In this document: one piece after another, positions 44,856 to 53,173 of the stretch
Layout: each line of letters starts with the position of its first letter
How positions within the stretch are numbered: position 1 is the stretch's first letter
Origin: Planctomycetota bacterium
GTDB lineage: Bacteria; Planctomycetota; UBA1135; GCA-002686595
DNA: 64,000 bases
Assembly: GCA_016795325.1 (NCBI GenBank)
Contig: JAEUHY010000059.1
Location: forward strand, 124,001 to 188,000
Direction: 5' to 3'
Program-made: the position numbers and the translations under genes
Notes under the pieces: model-generated
What the model was told of the DNA's origin: nothing
Seen by the model: only the letters and a program-made list of their open reading frames with translations
Database searches by the model: none

Positions 44856-46463
44856 TCAGGCGTCCGCCATCGGCTTGCGCAGCGTCGCCTGGTAGTGCAC
44901 CGAGAAGCGCGCCATGGGGCCGGTCTCGAGGCGCCGTTCGAGCGCGAGGAACGGCGGCATCACGGCCCGCGGGAGGAAGTCGGGCAGGAACGTGAAGTGC
45001 TCGATCGACTCCAGCCGCAGTCCGGGCGTCTCGCGCCAGCGCCGCGGCGCCAGCCAGCGCTCCGTGCCCTCGTCGATGCGCGAGAGGACCGGGAACACGT
45101 AGCCCATGTAGAAGCGGAACAGCGGGTTGAGCGTGTTGGTCTCCTGCACGACGAGCACGCCGCCCGGCTTGAGCACGCGCGCGATCTCGGCGCAGGCGCG
45201 GTCTTGCTCACCAGGTCCGATCATGTGGTGCAGCACGCCGATCGTGTAGACGAAGTCGACGCTGTGCGAGCGCAGCGGCAGCGCGAGCCCGCTGCCCACG
45301 AGCGACGAGTTCGGCGGGCCGCCGCCGGCGCGCAGCAGCTCGTGCGCGGGCTCCAGGCCGATCACGCGCCAGCCCAGGCGGCGCAGTTCCTGCGCCTGCA
45401 AGCCCAGCCCGCACCCCAGGTCGAGTCCGATGCTTCCTTCCGAGCGCGGCAGCACCTTGGCGAGGCGTTGCGTCCGCCGCGCGAGCAGCAGCTCCCACAC
45501 GTGCGGCCGAAACTGCGCGCCGTACTCCTGCGCGATCTCGTCGAAGTGCTCGCGCGCCGGCGCGCCGACGCGGCGTTGCGCGCGCCACTCGACGGCCAGG
45601 AACACGACTCCCACCAACAGGCACGCGCCCGTGGTGAGGGCGCGGAACAGCGTCACGCACGCAACCGCATCGACGAGCTCGAGCCCGTGCTCCTGCAGCA
45701 GCACGATCTGAGCGCTGCCCGCGGCACCCACTCCTGCGGGCATGAGCGTCAGGGCGCTGAACACAGTGCCGGTGCTGTAGCTGCCGACGGCGGCGAGCGG
45801 CGCGAGCTCGACACCCATGCCCCAGGCCGCGAATGACAGGCCGAGCGCGACGGGAGTCCAGATGGCGAGCGAGAGCAGGGTCGCACCGGCCAGCGCTCGA
45901 GGCGAGTACAGCTCGCGCAGGGCCTCGCTCGGCGCGCCGAAGCGGGCGGCGATGCTGCGCGCAAGCCATGCGACGAGCAACGCGCCCAGCAGCGTCAGCG
46001 CGAGCGCGCCGCGCATCCAGACCTGCGGCGCCGTGAGCATGCCCAGCAGCGAGAGCGCGGCCACGTCCAGCGTCCGTTCGAGCGCCAGGCACAGCAGAGT
46101 GCGCGCGAGAGGAGCGCCGGTGCGCCGGCGCAGGAACACGCAGCGGATTGCTTCGCCGACGTAGGCCGGCGTGGCCGTGCCCGGCAGCGAGGCGAGGTAA
46201 ACCACCAGGCTGTCGCGCGTCGGCACCGAAGCGGCGGCGCGGCGCAGCAGGAACTGCCAGCGCACGAAGCGCGCCAGAACGAAGTACGCCGTGAGCGCGA
46301 GCAGCGCAGTCACCGCCGCCGCCGAAGCGCGCGTCAGCGCCGCGAGCGCCGCGCCGCCGTCGATGGCGCGCACCCACAGCACCGCGATCAACGCGCCGGC
46401 GAGCACGCTGACGAGCGTGACCAGGCGCAGGCGTCGCGTGCGTTCCGGCGTAGGCCCGCTCAT
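44856..46463 (-). CDS. Flippase-like (YbhN/MprF-TM type) and SAM-methyltransferase fusion
   Basis: 535 aa from the ATG at 46461-46463. Residues 1-300 are multi-pass with the lysylphosphatidylglycerol-synthase-TM/UPF0104 pattern (Y-L-A-S-L-P-G-T-A-T-P-A-Y-V-G-E-A-I-R; L-M-P-A-G-V-G-A-A). Residues about 306-535 are a class I methyltransferase: H-F-D-E-I-A-Q-E-Y-G, I-G-L-D-L-G-C-G-L-G (SAM loop), V-D-F-V-Y-T-I-G-V-L-H-H-M, and L-K-P-G-G-V-L. The fused transporter-like and enzyme domains suggest methylation of a lipid-linked molecule plus its translocation, but this is inference. Its start overlaps the upstream stop (ATGA). Confidence 0.85.
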   Translation of the reverse strand: MSGPTPERTRRLRLVTLVSVLAGALIAVLWVRAIDGGAALAALTRASAAAVTALLALTAYFVLARFVRWQFLLRRAAASVPTRDSLVVYLASLPGTATPAYVGEAIRCVFLRRRTGAPLARTLLCLALERTLDVAALSLLGMLTAPQVWMRGALALTLLGALLVAWLARSIAARFGAPSEALRELYSPRALAGATLLSLAIWTPVALGLSFAAWGMGVELAPLAAVGSYSTGTVFSALTLMPAGVGAAGSAQIVLLQEHGLELVDAVACVTLFRALTTGACLLVGVVFLAVEWRAQRRVGAPAREHFDEIAQEYGAQFRPHVWELLLARRTQRLAKVLPRSEGSIGLDLGCGLGLQAQELRRLGWRVIGLEPAHELLRAGGGPPNSSLVGSGLALPLRSHSVDFVYTIGVLHHMIGPGEQDRACAEIARVLKPGGVLVVQETNTLNPLFRFYMGYVFPVLSRIDEGTERWLAPRRWRETPGLRLESIEHFTFLPDFLPRAVMPPFLALERRLETGPMARFSVHYQATLRKPMADA

Positions 46464-48496
46464 CCGCGCGTCCAGCGCCGCCGCAGCGCGCGCAAGTCGT
46501 AGATCGTCGGACCCTCTGAACGCGGCTTCGCGCCGAGGAACAGGCGTCCGCGATCGATCGTGTACAGCGCCGCGCCCGGCGGGTGCGGCAGCGGCTTGTG
46601 CGCGTCCGCGCTCCACGCTTCGCGGTCGCGCACGTAGAGCGCGAAGCCGTTTTCGCTCGCCACGTGTTCCACGCCGCTGGGCGGCTCGAGTTGTTCGGGC
46701 GCGAGCCAGTAGTTCGTCGTCGGCGCGTGCTCGTCGCCAGCTCGTCGGGCGTAGCGATTCCAGATGTACGGCGAGCCGCCGTAGCTCTCCCCGGGCACCT
46801 GGGGCGCGAGCCCGGGCGGGAACAGATGGCGCAGCGCGCTCGCGGCCGCGAGCGACGCCGGCGCCGAGTGTTCGTAGCCTTCGACCTGCGCCTGCAAGCG
46901 CTCGCCGACGCGCCGCGCGTGCACCAGCGGTGTCCAACTCGCGGGCCACGAGAGCCACAGCGCGAGCGCGAGTCCGGCGCCGACCGCGGCGCGTGCTGCG
47001 CGTGCGCTGCTCGGCGCAGCTGCGAAGCCTGAGCGCCAGAAGGCCGCGAGCGGCAGCAACATCGCCGGCACGAAATGGTGCAGCGATACGTACGCCTGGA
47101 TGTAGAAGAACGCGAAGTAGCCCAGCGCCATCAGCGCCAGCGCGCGCGAGACGCCGTCGAAGCGGCGCCAGGCGAGCAGCGCCAGTCCGGGGACCAGTCC
47201 ACACGGCGCGAGCGCGAACAGGGTGCGCCGGACGTCGGCGATTTGCAGGTAAGCGAAGCGCGAGAGCAGGCTCTCGTACTCACCGCCCGGGCGCGGTAGC
47301 CCGAGTGCATCGAGCAGAGTCGGCGCGACGCGCGTGGCCGCAACGCAGGCGACCAGCGCCAAGGCGAGCGCCGCGAGTCCGGCCGTCGGCCGCGGGCGCA
47401 CGCAGAGCCACGCCGCGACGAGCCACAGCCCGAGCAACATGAGTCCGCTCGGCAGCGATACATACGAGAGCAGGGTGAATAGCGCGGTCCAGGCGCGTTC
47501 GCCGCGCAACGAGGCGACGATGGCGCCGAGCACGCAGGCGACGAGCAGCGTGTCCTGGGTCGCAGGGAGCGCGATGTCGGCGCTGTACGGGTCGTAGCTC
47601 GCGCTGAACGCCATCACGAGCAGGTACAGCGCGAGGGCGCCCCAGATGAGCCACGCCTCGCTCGCGCGCAGCGCGCCGCGCGCGTGTTCGACAAGCGCAG
47701 CAACGGCGCCGAACACGCCGGCGAGGTACAGCGCGACGCTCACGCGCGCCGCGCCCTCGTTCTCGCCGAACAACCGTACGAACCACGCGCCGGGGAACGC
47801 GAACAACATGCTCGTCAGGCCGGGGAAGCCGCGGATGTCGCCCGCGGCTTCGGGCCAGAACGGAACGGGCTGCACGAGCAGCAGGCGGATCGATTCGAAA
47901 GCGTGGACGCCGTCGCCGTTGAAGCTCTCCCAGTGGAACTTCGGGCCCAGAAGCGCGAACAGCGCGAAGGGCACGACGAGCGCGGGCGCGACCTGCGGCG
48001 CGAGCGTGGTGGGCCCCGGCAGCGGCGCGGCGCGGGCCGCGCGAACGAGCAGTCCCGTCCAGGCGAGCGCGGCGAAGCTTGCGACACACCAGCCGAACGG
48101 CGCGCCGCGGCCGAGTTCGGGGGCCCAAACGCCGAGCGCGCCGGCGAGCGCGCTCACGCTCACCAAGCTGGCGGCCAAAGCGCACATCAGCCAACGTCCC
48201 AGCCCGCTCGCCGCGCCGCACGCCGCCGAGAGCGCGAGGCCGGGCGCGAGGAACAAGACGCAGGCGCTGAGCGCTACGAGCGGCGCCCAGAGCCACAGCT
48301 CGAGAGCCAGTGCGCCCGGCCAGTACGGCTGTGCAGCTTCCGCGAGCCGCCAGTGCGCCCCGGCGCGTTCGATGGCGCCCGGATCGAGCAGCGCGGGTGC
48401 GCTGAGCGCGGCCAGCGTCAGTGCTGCGACGCGCAGGGACGGCCTCCCGCCCTGCAGCTCAGTGGCGTCGGCCGGAGGCGGGGGACTGGACGCCAT
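46460..48496 (-). CDS. Multi-pass membrane protein, GT-C-like glycosyltransferase candidate
   Basis: 678 aa. About 12-14 hydrophobic segments up to residue ~500, then a soluble C-terminal part (A-L-R-H-L-F-P-P-G...). In GT-C enzymes an Asp/Glu-rich loop after the first helix carries catalysis; here F-H-W-E-S-F-N-G-D-G-V-H-A-F-E (about 185-200) is a possible equivalent. Absence of a recognised family makes this a weak call. Overlap with the flippase/methyltransferase gene makes an operon for envelope glycolipids or glycans likely. Confidence 0.6.
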   Translation of the reverse strand: MASSPPPPADATELQGGRPSLRVAALTLAALSAPALLDPGAIERAGAHWRLAEAAQPYWPGALALELWLWAPLVALSACVLFLAPGLALSAACGAASGLGRWLMCALAASLVSVSALAGALGVWAPELGRGAPFGWCVASFAALAWTGLLVRAARAAPLPGPTTLAPQVAPALVVPFALFALLGPKFHWESFNGDGVHAFESIRLLLVQPVPFWPEAAGDIRGFPGLTSMLFAFPGAWFVRLFGENEGAARVSVALYLAGVFGAVAALVEHARGALRASEAWLIWGALALYLLVMAFSASYDPYSADIALPATQDTLLVACVLGAIVASLRGERAWTALFTLLSYVSLPSGLMLLGLWLVAAWLCVRPRPTAGLAALALALVACVAATRVAPTLLDALGLPRPGGEYESLLSRFAYLQIADVRRTLFALAPCGLVPGLALLAWRRFDGVSRALALMALGYFAFFYIQAYVSLHHFVPAMLLPLAAFWRSGFAAAPSSARAARAAVGAGLALALWLSWPASWTPLVHARRVGERLQAQVEGYEHSAPASLAAASALRHLFPPGLAPQVPGESYGGSPYIWNRYARRAGDEHAPTTNYWLAPEQLEPPSGVEHVASENGFALYVRDREAWSADAHKPLPHPPGAALYTIDRGRLFLGAKPRSEGPTIYDLRALRRRWTRG

Positions 48497-49243
48497 GGAG
48501 GCAAACGTTGGACAAGCGATGGGGTGGGAGCGTTGGGGGGGCGCTGCGTCGATTCCCGTCGACGCTGCGAGAGTCTACGGCTCGGGCGCGCTGCGCTGCA
48601 CTGCACCGTCGGACTCTCTTCCCATCGCGGCCCGCCGCCGGAAAAACGTGCCTGCGGTGCGCTCCCACCAGGGACAGCGCCCGCTGGTGCTGCTGCTGCG
48701 CGCCGCGACGGCCTCGCGTCACTTCGCGCCTCCGTGGCGCGGCCAGTCAACGGTCGAGTTGCACCGGGAGTCAACGGCGATCCCGCGACTCGCCGCATGC
48801 GCTTGCGCACCACGTTCGGCCGCCGCGCACCGCGTGCACGGCCCGCGCACCGACAGTCGCTTCACGCCCGCATCGCACCCGCCGGAGGTGCCGTCCGGCC
48901 TCTGCCGGATCGCCTGCGTGTCGGGGCGCGGCCTCGGCGCCGCACCCTGAGCTCGTGGACGAGAGGTTCGGCTTGCTCCAAGCGAAGCGGCTGCTGGTGG
49001 ACCGAACGGTGGGGGGGCGGACGGACGAGCGCCGCCGGGATGCGACGCGTTCCGAGACGGTGTTGAACTTTCGCGGTGCGGCGCCCGCTCGACCAGGGGC
49101 GCCGCGCGATCGGCTGCTGATTGGAGCGACTGGGGTGCTCGGCGCGGATCACGGATCGAGGTCGAACGCAGCGTGAAACGGCTCGTTGTGGTCCGCATCT
49201 CGCGGCGTGAGTGCTTCCCGGGCCTCCACGCGACGCGATCAGG
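48497..49243. other. 747-nt region without a convincing gene
   Basis: All long frames here give Arg/Ala/Pro-rich products with no signal, domain or consistent codon pattern. G-runs (for example GTTGGGGGGG near 48531-48540) and a minus-strand leader for the GT-C-like gene are the only features noted. May hold an old, decayed gene or a regulatory region. Confidence 0.55.
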
Positions 49244-50146
49244 TCAGCCGCGCGCGAACTCGTCGACGCCTTGGCTACGAGTGGCTTGCGAGCCACGTGC
49301 ACGCCAGCGGTCGCGCAGCCAAGCCACAGCCAGAAGCGCGAGTGCAAACGCCGCCGCGGCCAGCGTCGGGCCGAAGGCGCGGATCTCGTACGGTGTCTCT
49401 TGCCAGAGGCCCGACGCAAAGCCCCGCCATCGAACGAACAGGATCACAGAGACGGCGATCGGAGCTACGAAGCCGAGCGCGAGCCGCACGCTGGCGCTCC
49501 GCACGAAACGCAAGCCGAAGGCGAGCACCACGTACACGCAGAGCATCTCGGCGGTGAGAGTCAGGACGCTGAGCGGAACGGTGAGGTCGCGTGTCAGGTG
49601 GTCCATGCCGCGCTGGGCGTCGTGCGGAAAGCGCACTTGGAGCAAGGACGGAAGTTCACCGAGTCCAAGCCCATACGCGGCGAGTTCGAACGTTCCGACG
49701 AGCGGGCCAGGCGAGTTGCGTTCGGCGGGAACTCGTCCGGGCTCGAGGAGTTGGAGCGTGACCGACGCGGAACCTAGAGCCAGCGCTGCAACGGGAAACC
49801 ACCAGCCGCTGCGTGTCCAGTCTGTCGAGCGCGTGTCCCACGCGCGTTGGCGCGAGCGGTCCGTGGGCCACATGAACGGCAGGAAAGCGCCCGAAATCCA
49901 GAACGCGCAGAGCAGCGCAGGGCCCAGCGACCACTGGAAGTGCATCCAGTCGGTTGTGGTGCGTCGGATCCAGAACGCGCCGAAGACGGCGGCGACGAAC
50001 GTGAAGCACGCGCACCAACGAGCCGCGTGCGCCAAGCCCCCTTCGGCGCCGCGCTGTGCAGCGTGAAACGCTGCGCCGAACAGCAGGAGCGACACCACGA
50101 TCGTCGCAGCGGCGATGACGAGCAGGAATGGGTACACCAGATCCAA
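49244..50146 (-). CDS. Multi-pass membrane protein of unknown function
   Basis: 300 aa from a TTG at 50144-50146 with GGGAGA upstream. Seven to eight hydrophobic segments (e.g. L-L-V-I-A-A-A-T-I-V-V-S-L-L-L-F and V-L-T-L-T-A-E-M-L-C-V-Y-V-V-L-A-F). No family recognised; divergent from the PadR gene. Confidence 0.65.
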   Translation of the reverse strand: MDLVYPFLLVIAAATIVVSLLLFGAAFHAAQRGAEGGLAHAARWCACFTFVAAVFGAFWIRRTTTDWMHFQWSLGPALLCAFWISGAFLPFMWPTDRSRQRAWDTRSTDWTRSGWWFPVAALALGSASVTLQLLEPGRVPAERNSPGPLVGTFELAAYGLGLGELPSLLQVRFPHDAQRGMDHLTRDLTVPLSVLTLTAEMLCVYVVLAFGLRFVRSASVRLALGFVAPIAVSVILFVRWRGFASGLWQETPYEIRAFGPTLAAAAFALALLAVAWLRDRWRARGSQATRSQGVDEFARG

Positions 50147-50179
50147 GGCGAGTTCTCCCGGAGGCCGACCTCCCCAAGC

Positions 50180-50208
50180 TACGTGATCCCCGCGGAGGCG
50201 GGCATCCT
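50180..50208. repeat. REP-like palindromic element
   Basis: The stretch around 50181-50207 contains GATCCCCGC-ggag-GCGGGCATC, an imperfect stem (8 of 9 pairs). On the plus strand it translates as V-I-P-A-E-A-G-I, the signature of dispersed palindromes of many GC-rich genomes. Only one copy is seen in the window. Confidence 0.5.
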
Positions 50209-50304
50209 CGGGGGCACGCGGATGTCGGACGCGAGCGTCTCGGCGCCGCCCCCGCGGGCCGGCGTGAGGTCAGGATGTTGTCCTGGCGGCCGAGGCTCGC
50301 CCCC

Positions 50305-50333
50305 TTGACGGGCTAGGGGAAGGCGCATAGTTT
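50305..50333 (+). promoter_or_regulatory. Promoter of the padR operon
   Basis: TTGACG (50305-50310), a 17-nt spacer and TAGTTT (50328-50333) form the best sigma-70-like promoter in the window. GACGGGCTAGGG occurs over the -35 and again at 50341-50352, 34 nt apart. Leader of about 55 nt. Confidence 0.65.
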
Positions 50334-50334
50334 C

Positions 50335-50353
50335 TCCCTAGACGGGCTAGGGA
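50335..50353 (+). promoter_or_regulatory. Putative PadR operator
   Basis: Perfect inverted repeat TCCCTAG-acggg-CTAGGGA sits over the expected transcription start. One arm with its flank (GACGGGCTAGGG) is repeated at the -35. Autoregulation by the PadR gene 43 nt downstream is inferred from position. Confidence 0.5.
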
Positions 50354-50395
50354 AGCGGCTCGAGGGCCGCGCGGGAAGTCAGCGCCGAAATCTCC

Positions 50396-50746
50396 ATGAA
50401 GCAAGACAAGTCCGACACCAAGCAGGAGCTGTTGCCCGGGACCTTGGAGCTGCTGGTGCTCAAGGTGCTCGTCGGCGAGGCCAAACACGGTTACGCGATC
50501 GTGCGTGAGATCCAGCGCCGCTCGGCGGACGTGCTCAACGTCGAAGAAGGCTCGCTGTACCCGGCGCTGTACCGCATGGAGCGCCAGGGCTGGATCGAAG
50601 CCGAGTGGGGCCAGTCCGAGTCGAACCGCCGCGCCAAGTTCTATGCGCTGACGCGCAGCGGGCGTCGCGAACTCGCGGCGCAGACGGCGCAGTGGCGGCG
50701 CATGTCGGTGGCGATCGAAGGCGTGCTCGCGCCGGAGGGTGCGTGA
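50396..50746 (+). CDS. PadR-family transcriptional regulator
   Basis: 116 aa. Winged-helix start L-P-G-T-L-E-L-L-V-L-K-V-L, G-Y-A-I-V-R-E-I-Q-R-R-S, E-G-S-L-Y-P-A-L-Y-R-M-E-R-Q-G-W-I, and Y-A-L-T-R-S-G-R-R-E-L, all typical of short PadR proteins. Usually represses a transporter or permease gene next to it. Its stop overlaps the start of the next gene (TGATG). Confidence 0.94.
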   Translation: MKQDKSDTKQELLPGTLELLVLKVLVGEAKHGYAIVREIQRRSADVLNVEEGSLYPALYRMERQGWIEAEWGQSESNRRAKFYALTRSGRRELAAQTAQWRRMSVAIEGVLAPEGA

Positions 50747-51819
50747 TGGCTTCGTTGCTGAGTTGGTTGCGGCGGGGGCCGGACTGGCGTCCAGAACGTG
50801 AGATCGCGGCGGATGTGGAGGCCGAACTGGCGTTCCACGTCGAGCAGGCGACGGAACAGGGCGTGCGAGAAGGTCTGTCGCGCGAGGCGGCGCGCGCGGC
50901 GGCGCTCGCGCGCTTCGGCGATGTCGAACGTGTGCGCCGCGAGTGCGTAGCGATCCGAACGGAGGGAAGTGCGATGCGCGTGAAGCTGCTTGCGACCGCG
51001 GTGGGAGTGTTGTTCCTGGCGACGTGCGCGCTGGGCTTGGGGCTTGTGGCGGCGCGACGCGCGTCGGCCGCGCGCGACCAAGCGGTCCGCGCGGAAGCAG
51101 AGGCTTTGCGCGCTCACCTCGAGGCCGAGCGCGCGGCGCGCGAGGCCGCTGAGTCGCGCGTCGCTGCGGCGACGGGCGCAAGTTCCGGCGCGCAGCTGTG
51201 GCTCGAGCGCTTCCGCATCGGGGCCGACAACTGGCAACTGGGCTGGGCGGTGGCGGTCGAACTCGTGGCGCAGTTGCCTCCCGAGGAAGCTTGGACGGTG
51301 ATGCGCGAAGTGTTCCCGCAACTGTCCGTGCCGCAGCGCGAGCAAGTGCTCAAGCCGTTCGTGTTCCACGGAGGCCATCCGCGCGCGCTCGACCTGCTCG
51401 ACCTCGCCATGCGCGATCCGGCGCAGAGCGTGTGCTCACGCGCCGCGTACTACTTGCGCGAGTACGCCTTCGAGGATTTCGAGCGCGATCCGGCAGCGTA
51501 CGAGCGTTGGCGCGCGGCGCACGCGGGCAAGGACCTCGCGGCGACCGTGCGCGACAGTTTGACGGAGTATGCCGCGCGCTTGGCGGCATTGACGCCGAAC
51601 TCGCTAGAGCCTGCGGCGGTGGAATCGCACCTGGCCGAGTTCGAGGCGCTGGACTTCAAGGCCGCGCGCCAGCTCGGCGTGGAGGTGGACGGGGTCTTGC
51701 GCTCGAGCGGGGCGGCTGACGTCGTCGACGAATTTCGGCGGCGCAAGGATCGCGAGGGGTACGAGAAGCTCAAGGAGTTTCTGAGAGAGAAGTCTGCGGT
51801 CCAGAGGGCAAGCAAATGA
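50746..51819 (+). CDS. Permease-prefix-domain protein without a permease
   Basis: 357 aa from the ATG at 50746 (a GTG lies one codon earlier). The first ~70 residues (P-E-R-E-I-A-A-D-V-E-A-E-L-A-F-H-V-E...A-L-A-R-F-G-D-V-E-R-V-R-R-E-C) match the prefix domain found before FtsX/MacB-like permeases controlled by PadR. A hydrophobic segment (about 80-103) follows, but instead of a permease there is a coiled coil and HEAT-like helical region (R-A-L-D-L-L-D-L-A-M-R-D-P). The PadR-prefix pairing is conserved while the transporter has been replaced. Role unknown. Confidence 0.75.
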   Translation: MASLLSWLRRGPDWRPEREIAADVEAELAFHVEQATEQGVREGLSREAARAAALARFGDVERVRRECVAIRTEGSAMRVKLLATAVGVLFLATCALGLGLVAARRASAARDQAVRAEAEALRAHLEAERAAREAAESRVAAATGASSGAQLWLERFRIGADNWQLGWAVAVELVAQLPPEEAWTVMREVFPQLSVPQREQVLKPFVFHGGHPRALDLLDLAMRDPAQSVCSRAAYYLREYAFEDFERDPAAYERWRAAHAGKDLAATVRDSLTEYAARLAALTPNSLEPAAVESHLAEFEALDFKAARQLGVEVDGVLRSSGAADVVDEFRRRKDREGYEKLKEFLREKSAVQRASK

Positions 51820-53147
51820 AGCTCGTTGCGAACGTGGTGCTGCTCACCGCCATGGCGAGCGTGGCGACCGCCCAGTCGGCGCGCCCCCGCGTGCCGCAGG
51901 CGGAAGCGAACAAGTTGCGTGAGCAGTTCACGCTGGTGCTCTCCGGCGACGCGAAGAACGCGAAGCTGATCGGTGCGACAGCCAAGACGCTGGCCGCGAA
52001 GTACGAGCACGGCTCGTTGCTGGAGGCGCTGCGCGAAGGACCGCTACTTCCCAAGGGCGAGCCCAAACCGCGTGGCAAGGGCAAGGACGCCGAGAAGTTC
52101 GAGGTGTTCGACGGCGTGACGACCGGCTTCACGTTCCGCGTCGGCGACGCGGTGCACCGCTACGCCGTGCACGCGCCGGCGAACTACTCGCCGACCAAGC
52201 CCGCGCCACTCGTGCTCGATCCCGGCCACGGCGTCGGCGCGAAGGAGGACCAGAAGGGCAAGGCCTATTACCTCGGCTACTTCCGCCACCGCGCCGACGC
52301 GGCCGGGCTCGAGAACGCGCTCATCGTGCGCACGGAGATCATCGAGCAGATCGGGGCCGATGGGTTGGCGGGCAAACGCCCCGAGGACCAGGTCTGCGCC
52401 GTGTTCGACGCGTGCTTCAAGGACCTTGCGTCGCGCTACGCGATCGACCTCGACCGCGTGTGGGTCACGGGTCTGTCGCAGACTGGATTCTGGTCGTGGC
52501 AACTCGGTCTCACGCGCCCCGATCGCTTCGCGGGGATCGCGCCGATGGGCGCGGTGACGTGGAGCACGAAGGAATACTTGCCGAACCTCGCGCAGCTCGC
52601 GATCTGGGTGCTGCACGGCGACGCCGACAAGACTTGCCCCGTGGCGCAGCCGCGGCAGACGACCAAGGCGCTGGCCGAACTCGGCGCGCGCGTCGAGTAC
52701 CGCGAGATCGCCGGTGGTGCGCACGACTACAGCACGTGGCAACACCTCGACGAAGGTTTGCGCTGGCTCGCGGAGCGTCCGCGCGATCCGTTCCCCAAGA
52801 CCTTCACGCGCCACCTGCAGACGCTCGAACAACCCTGGTGCTACTGGGTGCGCGTCGACGAACTCGAGCGCGTGGGCTCGGGCGAAGCGGGCAAAGCGCC
52901 GAGCGCGAAACTCAGCGCGAAGGTCGACGGTCAAACGATCGAGATCACCAGCGAAGGCGTGAAGCGCATCACCGTGGGCCTGTCGAGCGAACTGGTCGAC
53001 CTCACCAAGCCGGTGAAGCTGGTGTGGAACGGCGCCGAGAAGTTCGAGCGTGTGCTCGAGCGCGACTTCGCGCTGACGGTCGACTGCGCGCTCAAGAAGT
53101 GCGATTGGCGCGGCTTGCTCGAAGGCTTCGTCGAGTTGAAGCGTTGA
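51816..53147 (+). CDS. Secreted alpha/beta hydrolase
   Basis: 443 aa, start ATG overlapping the previous stop. Signal peptide ends A-T-A-Q-S-A. Residues 115-320 form the hydrolase fold: nucleophile elbow G-L-S-Q-T-G (Ser; the usual G-x-S-x-G is G-x-S-x-T here), L-H-G-D-A-D-K-T-C-P (acid), G-A-H-D-Y (His). N- and C-terminal parts have no recognised family. Similar to dienelactone-hydrolase-like esterases; substrate unknown. Confidence 0.82.
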   Translation: MKLVANVVLLTAMASVATAQSARPRVPQAEANKLREQFTLVLSGDAKNAKLIGATAKTLAAKYEHGSLLEALREGPLLPKGEPKPRGKGKDAEKFEVFDGVTTGFTFRVGDAVHRYAVHAPANYSPTKPAPLVLDPGHGVGAKEDQKGKAYYLGYFRHRADAAGLENALIVRTEIIEQIGADGLAGKRPEDQVCAVFDACFKDLASRYAIDLDRVWVTGLSQTGFWSWQLGLTRPDRFAGIAPMGAVTWSTKEYLPNLAQLAIWVLHGDADKTCPVAQPRQTTKALAELGARVEYREIAGGAHDYSTWQHLDEGLRWLAERPRDPFPKTFTRHLQTLEQPWCYWVRVDELERVGSGEAGKAPSAKLSAKVDGQTIEITSEGVKRITVGLSSELVDLTKPVKLVWNGAEKFERVLERDFALTVDCALKKCDWRGLLEGFVELKR

Positions 53148-53173
53148 TTTGACGCACGCAGTGCGCCGAGCGC

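Noticed and set aside
48421..49176. 251-codon plus frame in the 747-nt gap
   Set aside because: Arg/Ala/Pro/Cys-rich without signal, domain or ribosome site; overlaps the start of the GT-C-like gene.
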